Origin: Lagierella massiliensis
GTDB taxonomy: Bacteria; Bacillota; Clostridia; Tissierellales; Peptoniphilaceae
DNA length: 64,000 nt
Direction of reading: 5' to 3'
NCBI RefSeq assembly: GCF_001407835.1
Contig: NZ_CYUO01000005.1
Coordinates: 434,001-498,000 of the forward strand
A program made the translations under genes and the position numbers. The notes under the pieces were generated by a model. That model made no database searches. It was not told the origin of the DNA and saw only the letters and a list, made by a program, of their open reading frames with translations. Shown piece after piece: positions 33,553-41,687 of this stretch. The first letter of the stretch is position 1. The number at the start of each line of letters is the position of its first letter.

Positions 33553-33562
33553 AATTTAAGTG

Positions 33563-33590
33563 CCCCTGAGAATATTCTCGGGGGTATTTT
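33563..33590 (+). terminator. Intrinsic terminator of the LysR gene
   Basis: CCCCTGAGA pairs with TCTCGGGGG around ATAT (one mismatch), followed by a T-rich stretch. Confidence 0.75.
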
Positions 33591-33614
33591 AGTGTGGTAA
33601 AATACTAAATTATA

Positions 33615-33663
33615 TGATATTATAATATCAGATAATCTTTTCAGGTTATTAATTATAATATCA
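33615..33663 (+). promoter_or_regulatory. Palindromic operator over the formate channel promoter
   Basis: TGATATTATAATATCA (33615-33630) is a perfect 16-bp palindrome that contains a TATAAT -10. The half-site ATAATATCA is repeated at 33655-33663. A repressor binding here would block the polymerase. The regulator is unknown. Confidence 0.5.
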
Positions 33664-33688
33664 AAGTATTTAGAGGGGGTAATGTATT

Positions 33689-34456
33689 ATGGCAGGTAAT
33701 ATAAATAGTCCTGCAGAAATGGTCGATATTAATAGAAATGGAGCAGTAGTAAAGACAGGAAATCCTACGGTGAAAACTTTGATGATGGGGATACTTGCTG
33801 GCATGTTCATAGCCATTGGTGGAGCTGCATCATCTATGGTATCAATTTTGGGAGATGGGGTGTCACCACTTGCAGTGAAGTTATTAGGAAGTGCTATTTT
33901 CACCATTGGAATCGTTTCCGTAATAATTGCAGGGGCTGAGCTTTTTACGGGAAATATATTAATATCCATAGGAGCTTTTTCAAAAGATATTACTGGAAAA
34001 AAACTTATTACCAACTGGTGTAAGGTTTGGATTTTTAATTTAATTGGGTCAGTGTTTTTTGCATGGCTAATGACAGCAAGTAAAATATTTCCAGAAACTG
34101 CAATGGAATATTTTCAAAATTTGGCTTTAAAAAAGGCAAGTATGGATTTAGGAACTGCATTTGTAAGAGGAGTTTTATGTAATATTTTAGTATGTCTTTC
34201 AGTTTGGACAGCTGCGGCTGGAAAAGACGGAATATCTAAATTTTTCTTATCCGCATTTCCAGTATTCATATTTGTGTTCTTAGGCTTTGAACACTGTGTT
34301 GCAAATATGTATTATTTTCCTCAAGCAATATTTTTGGGAGCGGATGTTTCAATTGGAGCTATTATATCAAGACTATTAGTTGTTACTTTAGGAAATGTTG
34401 TTGGCGGACTTATTATAGCAACACCTTATTATATAACTTATGGGAAAAAGAAATAA
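33689..34456 (+). CDS. Formate/nitrite transporter family channel (FocA/NirC-like)
   Basis: A 255-residue membrane protein with six spans (about 30-55, 65-90, 110-130, 155-180, 185-210, 225-250), the size and layout of the pentameric FNT channels. Motifs fit: MMGILAGMFIAIGGA in the first span, AGAELFTGN after the second and RGVLCNILVCLSVW in the fourth. The central His that gates formate passage is present in FLGFEHCVANMYYFP. AGAGGGGGT lies a little far (7-8 bases) before the ATG. It may export or import formate, nitrite or hydrosulfide. No formate lyase lies nearby, so the ion is open. Confidence 0.93.
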   Translation: MAGNINSPAEMVDINRNGAVVKTGNPTVKTLMMGILAGMFIAIGGAASSMVSILGDGVSPLAVKLLGSAIFTIGIVSVIIAGAELFTGNILISIGAFSKDITGKKLITNWCKVWIFNLIGSVFFAWLMTASKIFPETAMEYFQNLALKKASMDLGTAFVRGVLCNILVCLSVWTAAAGKDGISKFFLSAFPVFIFVFLGFEHCVANMYYFPQAIFLGADVSIGAIISRLLVVTLGNVVGGLIIATPYYITYGKKK

Positions 34457-34461
34457 AATTA

Positions 34462-34496
34462 AAAAGAGCAAGAGATAATTTCTCAAGCTCTTTTTT
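34462..34496. terminator. Bidirectional terminator between the formate channel and superoxide reductase genes
   Basis: AAAGAGC-AAGAGA pairs with TCTC-AA-GCTCTTT around a TAAT-type loop, with a T run on the plus strand and an A run at the other side, so it can serve both convergent genes. Confidence 0.8.
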
Positions 34497-34512
34497 GAAT
34501 ATTGAAATTTGT

Positions 34513-34890
34513 TTAAGCTTCAACTGTAATATCAACTTCTGAAGTCCATAGTCCATGAATGTTACAATATGAAGTTGAAATTAATTTACCACATTTGTTT
34601 AGTTTAACAGATGCTTTAAGTTTTGGTTCAGTATAGGCATCTCCTTCACCATGTGCTGAGAATCTTGCATCAGCGATTTCAACTGCTTTGTCAGAATCTT
34701 TAGCAAGGTAATATAATTTAATCCATTCAATGTGGTGTTCCATAGTGTTAGGATGTGCAACTTCTTTACCAACAGAAACTTCTACGTCGAATAGTTCGTC
34801 GCCTTTAACTTTTTCAGGTGCAGTTATTGCAGGAACGTGTTTTTCGTTCTTCCAATCAGCTGTTTGATATAGTTCAGTAATTTTACTCAT
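34513..34890 (-). CDS. Superoxide reductase (one-iron, neelaredoxin type)
   Basis: This 125-residue protein reduces superoxide to hydrogen peroxide without making oxygen; rubrerythrin can then remove the peroxide. Iron ligands are visible: His in NEKHVPAI, two His in HPNTMEHHIEW, and Cys plus His in SYCNIHGLW. The N-terminal Cys4 desulforedoxin domain of two-iron forms is absent, so it is the small class II type. The minus-strand ribosome site AAAAGGGGG is exactly complementary over eight bases (AAAAGGGG) to CCCCTTTT in the RNA candidate at 45338. The gene is monocistronic. Confidence 0.96.
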   Translation of the reverse strand: MSKITELYQTADWKNEKHVPAITAPEKVKGDELFDVEVSVGKEVAHPNTMEHHIEWIKLYYLAKDSDKAVEIADARFSAHGEGDAYTEPKLKASVKLNKCGKLISTSYCNIHGLWTSEVDITVEA

Positions 34891-35074
34891 TTGAATCCCC
34901 CTTTTAATTAATACATTTTATATATACCACCCTTTTAACAATTTAAACAAAAATGAAAAGCTTTTAAAATTATTTTTTAATTTTATAAATTGACAATGGA
35001 ATATTTCACGTAAACTTCTGTTAATTATTCATTCTATAGGTTATAATTTAGTATAGGAGAGTGTAAATGATTTC

Positions 35075-36223
35075 ATGAATGGAAAAATATACGATTTAAT
35101 TGTAACAACGACTTTTGGACTTGAAGCTGTTGTAAAAAGAGAATTATTAGATATGGGATATGACAACTTAAAAGTTTCTGATGGAAAGGTTGAGCTACAA
35201 GGAAACGCAAGGGACATCGCCACGATAAATATGAAGATTAGATGTGGGGAAAGAGTTCTCATCAAAGTTGGTGAATTTAAAGCACTAAGCTTTGAAGAGC
35301 TATTTAATAAAACATATGAATTACCTTGGGAAGATTATATTAGCGTTGATGGAAAGTTTCCTGTTGAAGGCAAATCTATAAAGTCAAAACTTTTTTCCAT
35401 TTCAGATTGCCAAAGCATTTGTAAAAAGGCTATTGTTGAAAAGTTGAAATCAGTTTATAACGTGGATTGGTTTGAAGAGACGGGAGAGCTTTATAAGCTT
35501 GAAGTAGCTTTACTAAAAGATATTGCAACTATAACTTTAGATACTTCTGGAGAGGGACTTCACAAAAGAGGTTATAGAGAAAGAGCTGGTGATGCACCTT
35601 TAAAGGAGACTTTGGCAGCGGCAATGGTATTACTTTCCTATTGGAATCCATCAAGGACGCTTTACGATCCTTTCTGTGGCTCAGGTACAATTCTCATTGA
35701 AGCCGCAATGATAGGTAAAAATATTGCTCCAGGCATAGACAGAAGTTTTGTTTCAGAAAAATTTCCCTATGTTGGAGAAAAGATATATAAAGAAGTTAGA
35801 ATAAAATGCTTAAGTGAAATAGATCACGATGTTAAACTTCATCTATTGGGTTCGGATATTGATAAGAGATCCATACTTAGGGCAAGAGATAACGCTGAGA
35901 TGATAGGTGTAAATGAAGATATTCAGTTTTTTATGAAAGACATGAGAAATGTTGACTTGGAAGACAATTATGGAGTTGTTATAACTAACCCACCATACGG
36001 AGAGAGAATGGGAGAAATTAAGGAAGTTGAAAGACTCTATAAGGACTTTCATAAAAAATTCAAACCATTTAAAACATGGTCTGTCTACTTGATTACATCT
36101 TATGAAAATTATGAGAAGTTGGTTGGTAGAAAAGCTGATAGAAAGCGTAAGCTTTACAATGGTAGGATTAAAAGCTGTTTTTATCAATACTATGGACCGA
36201 GACCACCAAGGGAAGGTGATTAG
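35075..36223 (+). CDS. THUMP-domain 23S rRNA methyltransferase, RlmL/YpsC family
   Basis: A cytosolic SAM-dependent enzyme of 382 residues that N2-methylates guanine in 23S rRNA. An N-terminal ferredoxin-like/THUMP part (about 1-155, starting YDLIVTTTFGLEAVVKREL) binds RNA. The methyltransferase domain has the SAM motif YDPFCGSGTILIEAAM near residue 205, then GSDIDKRS and the catalytic NPPYGERM. The ATG at 35075 is the only in-frame choice after the upstream TGA; AGGAGAG is rather far (about 15 bases). The phosphatase gene starts immediately after its stop, so the two are co-transcribed. Confidence 0.92.
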   Translation: MNGKIYDLIVTTTFGLEAVVKRELLDMGYDNLKVSDGKVELQGNARDIATINMKIRCGERVLIKVGEFKALSFEELFNKTYELPWEDYISVDGKFPVEGKSIKSKLFSISDCQSICKKAIVEKLKSVYNVDWFEETGELYKLEVALLKDIATITLDTSGEGLHKRGYRERAGDAPLKETLAAAMVLLSYWNPSRTLYDPFCGSGTILIEAAMIGKNIAPGIDRSFVSEKFPYVGEKIYKEVRIKCLSEIDHDVKLHLLGSDIDKRSILRARDNAEMIGVNEDIQFFMKDMRNVDLEDNYGVVITNPPYGERMGEIKEVERLYKDFHKKFKPFKTWSVYLITSYENYEKLVGRKADRKRKLYNGRIKSCFYQYYGPRPPREGD

Positions 36224-37345
36224 ATGTTAAAGAAATTAGAAACTATTTTTTCTGAAGAGAAACTTAAGGTGTTTGATTATCTTTCCGACTGGATTAGGAT
36301 AATTGATATAAATGGAAATATCTTGTTTCAGAATGCTCAGATGACAAAAATGATTGGGGATCAAGTAGGAGAGAATTGTCTTGACAAAAACTTTGAAAAT
36401 AATGTTATACCTGGAACTTCTATAGAGGACTTTAATGGACTTGGTCAAAATACTAAAAACCTTGTAATAGGACTTGAAGAGTTTATGGTAAAGAGTTCTA
36501 TAGTGACTGAAGATAATAATCCAATTGCAATTATTGAAACTTTTAGAAATGTCACAATGGAATCCATTGCGATTAAAAGATACCAAAAGATTATGAAAAA
36601 AACTCAAAAGGAATTAAATGATGCAAGGGAGATACAAAAGTGTTTATTACCTGAAGCAGGTGATCATAGAGGTCTTGATGTAAACTATAAGTACATTCCA
36701 TCAGAGTATCTTTCAGGGGATATGTTTGATGTAATACCTATAGATGATACAAAAACTGCCATATATATTGCAGATGTTGTAGCACATGGTATTTCAGCTT
36801 CGATACTTACAATGTTTGTAAGACAGTCTGTAAGGTATCATATTGCAAGAAGCTCTATCACTGGTTATACTCCTGACATTATCCTAAGATCTCTTATTAG
36901 AAGATTTGGAGAATTGAACTTAGAAGATAGTAAGTATTTTACAATTTTTTATGGAGTTTTTGATAAGAGCAAAGGAACTTTTCACTATGCCAACGCAGGA
37001 CATAACGCAATACCTTTGAAGATAGATATGGATGGCAAAGTTGAAAAATTAAAAGGCACTGGACTTCCAATTTCTCTTATTACTTCGAAGGGAAATTATT
37101 CAGAAAATATCATAGATTTAAAAATAGGTGAAAAAATATTATTTTATACCGATGGAATAACTGAAACAAAAGATTATTTTGGTGAATTTTATGGAACTGA
37201 TAGACTTATTGACCTGGTATCAAAAAATCCAGAAAATATACTTGATAAAATTGTAAACGAAGTCTCTGGTTATAGATGGGGAAGGCAGGAAGACGACATA
37301 GCCATATTGTTAGTTGAAAGAAAAGAGGATGAAAATGGCAATTAA
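36224..37345 (+). CDS. PAS-SpoIIE (PP2C-type) serine phosphatase
   Basis: A 373-residue regulator. The N-terminal third resembles a PAS sensor (LSDWIRIIDINGNILFQNAQM). A short coiled coil (IKRYQKIMKKTQKELNDARE) leads into the SpoIIE/RsbU phosphatase domain from about residue 135: IQKCLLPE, metal-binding SGDMFDVIPID, IADVVAHGISA, HYANAGHN and ILFYTDGITE. Such enzymes dephosphorylate anti-anti-sigma factors in sigma switch pathways. No anti-sigma or STAS partner lies in the window, so its target is unknown. The isomerase gene overlaps its end by 11 bases. Confidence 0.9.
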   Translation: MLKKLETIFSEEKLKVFDYLSDWIRIIDINGNILFQNAQMTKMIGDQVGENCLDKNFENNVIPGTSIEDFNGLGQNTKNLVIGLEEFMVKSSIVTEDNNPIAIIETFRNVTMESIAIKRYQKIMKKTQKELNDAREIQKCLLPEAGDHRGLDVNYKYIPSEYLSGDMFDVIPIDDTKTAIYIADVVAHGISASILTMFVRQSVRYHIARSSITGYTPDIILRSLIRRFGELNLEDSKYFTIFYGVFDKSKGTFHYANAGHNAIPLKIDMDGKVEKLKGTGLPISLITSKGNYSENIIDLKIGEKILFYTDGITETKDYFGEFYGTDRLIDLVSKNPENILDKIVNEVSGYRWGRQEDDIAILLVERKEDENGN

Positions 37346-38618
37346 ATTTGATTTTTCAAAAGCTTATGATTTAAAAGAATTAGAAAAATACTATAATAAA
37401 GGTGAAGAAAATTTAAAAAAAGTTCTAAATAAAGATTCTGAAGGCTCTGACTTTTTAGGGTGGGTCGAACTTCCAAAAGCCTATCCAGAAGAAGAGCTAA
37501 AAAAAATAAAACATGCAGCTGAAGAGATAAGAAAAAAATCAGACTACTTAGTCGTAATTGGGATAGGTGGTTCATATCTTGGAACAAAAGCAGTTGAAAA
37601 TTCTTTAAAGGATTATTTTGAAGATGATGAGGAATTTAAACTTATATATGCAGGAAATCATTTAAGTTCAACTTATTTAAATGAATTGGTTAAATTTTTA
37701 AAGGACAAAGAATACTGCATAAATGTTATTTCTAAATCAGGAACCACTACAGAGCCTGCAATTGCATTTAGAATTTTAAAGAGAGAACTTGAAGAAAAAT
37801 ATGGAAAAGACGCTAAAAATAGAATATATGTCACTACAGATAGAGAAAAGGGAGCTTTGAAAAAACTTTCTATTCAAGAAGGTTATGAAACTTTTGTAGT
37901 TCCTGATGACATTGGTGGAAGATTTTCTGTAATTAGTCCAGTGGGCCTATTGCCACTTGCTGCTAAAGGCGTTGACATTGATAAACTTTTAGAAGGTTTT
38001 AGAAAGGGACAAGAGCTTTTTACAATTGTAGATGCAAAGGAAAATAAAGCTATTCAATATGCTCTAATAAGACATCTTCTTTATGGACAGGGCAAAGACA
38101 TCGAAATACTTGTAAACTATGAGCCTTCTTTAACATATATTTCTGCATGGTGGAAACAATTATTTGGGGAATCTGAAGGAAAAGATGGCAAGGCTATATT
38201 TCCTGCAAGCGTAGATTTCACTACAGACTTACACTCAATGGGACAACTCATTCAAGAGGGTAAAAGAAATATATTTGAAACTGTGATTGAAGTAAAAAAT
38301 CCTAAAGAAGACATTGAAATTCCTTTTGATGAACAAAATCTTGACGGGCTAAACTACATTGCTGGAAAAACTCTGGATTATGTTAACAAAAAGGCGACAG
38401 AAGGCACAAGAACAGCCCATGTTAAAGGAGAAGTTCCAAATATAAGTATAGTTATAGACAAAATAGATGAGGAAAACTTGGCTATGCTTTTATACTTTTT
38501 TGAAATATCTGTAAGTATTTCAGGATATCTTCTTGAAGTAAATCCATTTAATCAACCTGGAGTGGAAGAATATAAAAAACAAATGTTTAAGTTGTTGGGA
38601 AAACCGGGAGTTAATTAG
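37335..38618 (+). CDS. pgi: Glucose-6-phosphate isomerase
   Basis: The glycolytic enzyme that interconverts glucose 6-phosphate and fructose 6-phosphate. At 427 residues it has the short form typical of Firmicutes. Family motifs are present: VIGIGGSYLGTKAVENSL, NVISKSGTTTEPAIAFR with the phosphate-binding Ser/Thr cluster, and GGRFSVISPVGLLP. Near the C-terminus EVNPFNQPGVEEYK holds the conserved Gln-Pro-Gly-Val-Glu. The longer reading from a TTG at 37314 is rejected because AGAGG positions the ATG at 37335. It overlaps the SpoIIE gene, an unusual partner. Confidence 0.95.
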   Translation: MAIKFDFSKAYDLKELEKYYNKGEENLKKVLNKDSEGSDFLGWVELPKAYPEEELKKIKHAAEEIRKKSDYLVVIGIGGSYLGTKAVENSLKDYFEDDEEFKLIYAGNHLSSTYLNELVKFLKDKEYCINVISKSGTTTEPAIAFRILKRELEEKYGKDAKNRIYVTTDREKGALKKLSIQEGYETFVVPDDIGGRFSVISPVGLLPLAAKGVDIDKLLEGFRKGQELFTIVDAKENKAIQYALIRHLLYGQGKDIEILVNYEPSLTYISAWWKQLFGESEGKDGKAIFPASVDFTTDLHSMGQLIQEGKRNIFETVIEVKNPKEDIEIPFDEQNLDGLNYIAGKTLDYVNKKATEGTRTAHVKGEVPNISIVIDKIDEENLAMLLYFFEISVSISGYLLEVNPFNQPGVEEYKKQMFKLLGKPGVN

Positions 38619-38628
38619 GAGGTGTAAA

Positions 38629-39159
38629 ATGGTTGTAAAGGAATATTTAGAAGGATTCTTATTAGAAATTCTCTTTAGAACTAAGAAGGATAAAAAAACT
38701 TTTTTATTATGGTATTTGGGATATGGATTGGCAGTTGCAATTATCTCCATGATAGGACTTAAGATTATTGGAATCCATGGAGTTGTTTTAAAGGGATTAT
38801 TGATTGGGTTATTTAGCTTAATTCCATTTATCGGTTCAGGTATAATTATGATCCCATGGATATTAGCAAGAGTCATAACAAATGAAAAGATGTTGGGAAG
38901 TCAACTTGCAATTTTATTTATAATACTTTGCATATTAAAAGAGATAGCCTATCCATTTTTAATAAAAATAAAATTTAATATAAGACCGATAATTCTTTCA
39001 GTTTTGTTTTTAATCTTCTTTACAATTGGAAAAGAAACAGGAGCTATTTGGGCAAGTATAATTGTGCTAATAATAATTGCATTTTTTGATGCAACTGATA
39101 TACAATCTTTCTACAGAAGAAACAGATCAAGACAGAGAAGAAGATTAGAAAGGTATTAA
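38629..39159 (+). CDS. Small membrane protein resembling the C-terminal part of AI-2E transporters
   Basis: A 176-residue integral membrane protein with about four to five spans, the first near residues 25-45. The stretch LLIGLFSLIPFIGSGIIMIPW and the later LKEIAYPFLIKIKFNIRPII strongly recall the second half of the AI-2E (PF01594) family, but full members have about 350 residues. Either it is a natural short paralogue or a remnant; the frame is intact and has AGGAGGTG ahead of the ATG. The C-terminus is very basic (RRNRSRQRRRLERY). Function unknown. It follows pgi by 10 bases and ends the operon. Confidence 0.6.
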   Translation: MVVKEYLEGFLLEILFRTKKDKKTFLLWYLGYGLAVAIISMIGLKIIGIHGVVLKGLLIGLFSLIPFIGSGIIMIPWILARVITNEKMLGSQLAILFIILCILKEIAYPFLIKIKFNIRPIILSVLFLIFFTIGKETGAIWASIIVLIIIAFFDATDIQSFYRRNRSRQRRRLERY

Positions 39160-39163
39160 AGTG

Positions 39164-39189
39164 AAAAAGACCCTCAGGGGTCTTTTTTT
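39164..39189 (+). terminator. Intrinsic terminator of the methyltransferase-pgi operon
   Basis: AAAAAGACCC pairs perfectly with GGGTCTTTTT around TCAG. Confidence 0.88.
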
Positions 39190-39242
39190 AAGAAATAAAT
39201 AACAAAACTGTGGTAAACTAATATATGGAAATAGGAGGAATT

Positions 39243-40040
39243 ATGATAGATTTACATAATCACAGTGAATTTTCCTTGGATAGTAGAACTCCCATGGAAG
39301 AAAATGTTTTGGTTGCTATTGAAGAGGGGCTACAATACCTTTCAATTACGGACCATATGGAAATAGTAAAAGTTACCGATGTATATTCTGATACTCTTAA
39401 TGCAAAAGAATATTTTAAAAAATATGAAAGAATCAAAGAAAAGTATAAAAATGATATTACTTTACTTTCAGGAGTTGAAGTTGGTATACAAGAGAGTACT
39501 TCAAAAATCGTTGATGAATTTGTAACAAGTTTCAATTATGACTTTGTAATTGGTTCGGTTCACTCTCTTTTTCAAAAGGACCTTTACTACGGTGGATACT
39601 ATAAAAACTTGTCAACTGATGAACTTTATAAAACATATTATGAAGAGATGTATAAAGCGGTTAAAGCTACAAGAAATTTTGATGTACTTGGACATATTGA
39701 TTATATTGACAGGTATTTGGACAAAGGAGTAAAAGTTCCAAACCAAGAGGACAATAAGGATACTATACTAAAGATATTAAAAGAGATTATTGATTCAAAT
39801 AGAGGAATAGAAATAAATACAGGTGGCTTTAGAAGAGGACTTCCATATCTACATCCACATGAGAAAATACTTAAATGGTATAAAGAACTGGGTGGAGAAA
39901 TTGTTACAATAGGCTCTGATGCACATAGAGCGTGTGATATTGGGTATAATTCAAAAGAGGCTATAGACTACTTGAAGGCAAATGGATTTACAGGAGTCTA
40001 TATATTTGAAAATAGAAAACCAAGGAAGTTGAAATTTTAA
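39243..40040 (+). CDS. PHP-domain phosphatase, HisJ (histidinol-phosphatase) family
   Basis: A metal-dependent phosphoesterase of 265 residues. PHP-domain metal ligands are clear: DLHNHSEFSLDS at the N-terminus, SITDHME near residue 35, GSVHS, HIDY and a C-terminal GSDAHR. HisJ proteins dephosphorylate histidinol phosphate, but no other histidine gene is present here, so another phosphate ester is possible. ATAGGAGG precedes the ATG at 39243; a longer ORF start at 39225 is unlikely. An extended -10-like TGTGGTAAACT lies about 30 bases upstream. Its stop overlaps the asparaginase start (TAATG). Confidence 0.88.
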   Translation: MIDLHNHSEFSLDSRTPMEENVLVAIEEGLQYLSITDHMEIVKVTDVYSDTLNAKEYFKKYERIKEKYKNDITLLSGVEVGIQESTSKIVDEFVTSFNYDFVIGSVHSLFQKDLYYGGYYKNLSTDELYKTYYEEMYKAVKATRNFDVLGHIDYIDRYLDKGVKVPNQEDNKDTILKILKEIIDSNRGIEINTGGFRRGLPYLHPHEKILKWYKELGGEIVTIGSDAHRACDIGYNSKEAIDYLKANGFTGVYIFENRKPRKLKF

Positions 40041-41035
40041 TGAAAAATATTTTAATGATATCAACAGGTGGAACTATTGCATCTGTAAACAAGGGCAAAG
40101 GTCTTGCTCCAGGACTAAATTCCAGAGAGTTGGTGGAGTATTTAAGTCTTGATAGGAATAAAGTTATTATAGATACTTTGGATCTTATGAGTATTGATTC
40201 AACTGATATACAAGTTGAAGACTGGCTTAAGATAAGTAATGCAATAAAAAATAATTATAGTGATTATGATGGTTTTGTTATAACACATGGTACGGACACC
40301 TTAGCATACACAGCCTGTGCAATTTCATATCTTATTCAAAATTCAAAAAAACCAATTGTACTTACAGGAGCTCAAAAGTCAATATTTAGTGATATAACAG
40401 ATGCAAAACTAAACCTTACAGATAGCATTACATATGTTTGTGATGATAGGTCAAGGGATGTAAATATTGTGTTTAATGGAAAAGTAATTGCAGGCACAAG
40501 GGGCAGGAAGGAAAAGACAAAGAGTTATGACGCCTTTACAAGTTTAAATTATCCGGTGCTTGCAACTGTACATGACGACAAGATAATAAGATATCTTCAC
40601 CACGACTATGGGAAAGATGAAGTAAAGTTTTATGACAAACTTGATGACTCTATATTCTTGTTAAAGTTAATACCAACAATTGAACCAGAATTGTTATCAT
40701 ATATCTTTAAAAAGTATAAAACTGTTATTGTTGAGTCCTATGGAGTTGGAGGTATACCTTCATATTTAGTGGATGTGTTTAAAGTGGAACTTGAAGAGGA
40801 CAGAAAATTAAATATCGTCATAACTACCCAGGTTCCAATGGAAGGCTCAGACATTTCAGTCTATGAAGTAGGAAGAAGACTTGATGACTTAAATATAATG
40901 GAATCATTTGATATGACCCTTGAAGCCACAGTAGTAAAACTTATGTGGGCAATGGCTGAAAGCAAAGGAGATTTTGACAAATTAAAGAAACTGTTTTATA
41001 CTCAGATAAATTATGACACATTATATGAACTATAA
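40040..41035 (+). CDS. L-asparaginase (type I/II family)
   Basis: This enzyme hydrolyses asparagine to aspartate and ammonia. The first catalytic Thr is in MISTGGTIASV (about residues 6-16) and the second in VITHGTDTLAYTA, with Asp following; a Lys occurs in LTGAQKS. At 331 residues the length is normal. There is no signal peptide, so it is the cytosolic form. Its start overlaps the PHP gene and signal peptidase follows after 12 bases, so it lies mid-operon. Confidence 0.93.
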   Translation: MKNILMISTGGTIASVNKGKGLAPGLNSRELVEYLSLDRNKVIIDTLDLMSIDSTDIQVEDWLKISNAIKNNYSDYDGFVITHGTDTLAYTACAISYLIQNSKKPIVLTGAQKSIFSDITDAKLNLTDSITYVCDDRSRDVNIVFNGKVIAGTRGRKEKTKSYDAFTSLNYPVLATVHDDKIIRYLHHDYGKDEVKFYDKLDDSIFLLKLIPTIEPELLSYIFKKYKTVIVESYGVGGIPSYLVDVFKVELEEDRKLNIVITTQVPMEGSDISVYEVGRRLDDLNIMESFDMTLEATVVKLMWAMAESKGDFDKLKKLFYTQINYDTLYEL

Positions 41036-41047
41036 GGAGATGAATAG

Positions 41048-41578
41048 ATGAAAGATACAATAATATCCTTCGTAAAATCTATTTTACTTGCCCTTGTTCT
41101 TGCAATTATTATAAGAACTTTTATTTTTTCAGTAACAGAAGTATCTGGACGCTCAATGTATCCAAACTTCGACACAGGAGACAGGCTAATAGTAAATAGA
41201 TTAGGTGTATGGATTAGAGATGTAGAAAAAGGAGAAGTCATAGAATTTCTTTCTCCAGATGTTAAACCAAATGGAAAGAGAGATCACTTTATAAAAAGAG
41301 TTATAGGAACTGCTGGTGATACAGTTAGTTTAAATGATGGCAAGGTATATTTAAATGGGGAAGAGCTTAAAGAAGATTATATAGCTTCTGATGTAGAAAC
41401 TTTTCCAGAAACTGACCAGTCACAATGGGAAGTAAAAGAAGGAGAAATATTTGTACTTGGAGACAACAGGTATAACTCTGATGATGGAAGAAGATTTGGA
41501 ACTGTACCAACGGATACAGTAAAGGGAATTGCAGTGTTTAGATTTATTCCATTTAACAAATTTGGTAAAATCAAGTAG
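41048..41578 (+). CDS. lepB: Signal peptidase I
   Basis: A membrane serine protease that removes signal peptides from exported proteins. A single N-terminal helix (about residues 6-28) anchors it. The catalytic Ser36 lies in SGRSMYPNF and the general base Lys83 in HFIKRVIGTAGD; GDNRYNSDDGRRFG is the conserved box near the C-terminus. At 176 residues it is of Gram-positive type. AAGGAGATG precedes the ATG. It could process the secreted CWB2 proteins of this window. Confidence 0.96.
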   Translation: MKDTIISFVKSILLALVLAIIIRTFIFSVTEVSGRSMYPNFDTGDRLIVNRLGVWIRDVEKGEVIEFLSPDVKPNGKRDHFIKRVIGTAGDTVSLNDGKVYLNGEELKEDYIASDVETFPETDQSQWEVKEGEIFVLGDNRYNSDDGRRFGTVPTDTVKGIAVFRFIPFNKFGKIK

Positions 41579-41605
41579 ACGGGCTCCCACAGGGGAGTCT
41601 GTTTT
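41577..41605 (+). terminator. Probable terminator after signal peptidase
   Basis: CTCCC pairs with GGGAG around ACA, with weaker outer pairing AGA/TCT, followed by GTTTT. The stem is imperfect. Confidence 0.5.
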
Positions 41606-41687
41606 AATATAATTTATAATGTTAAAGTTTAATGAACCAAGTTTTACAAACTAATAATAAATTGTTAAAATAAGTGAAGGAGGAGCA

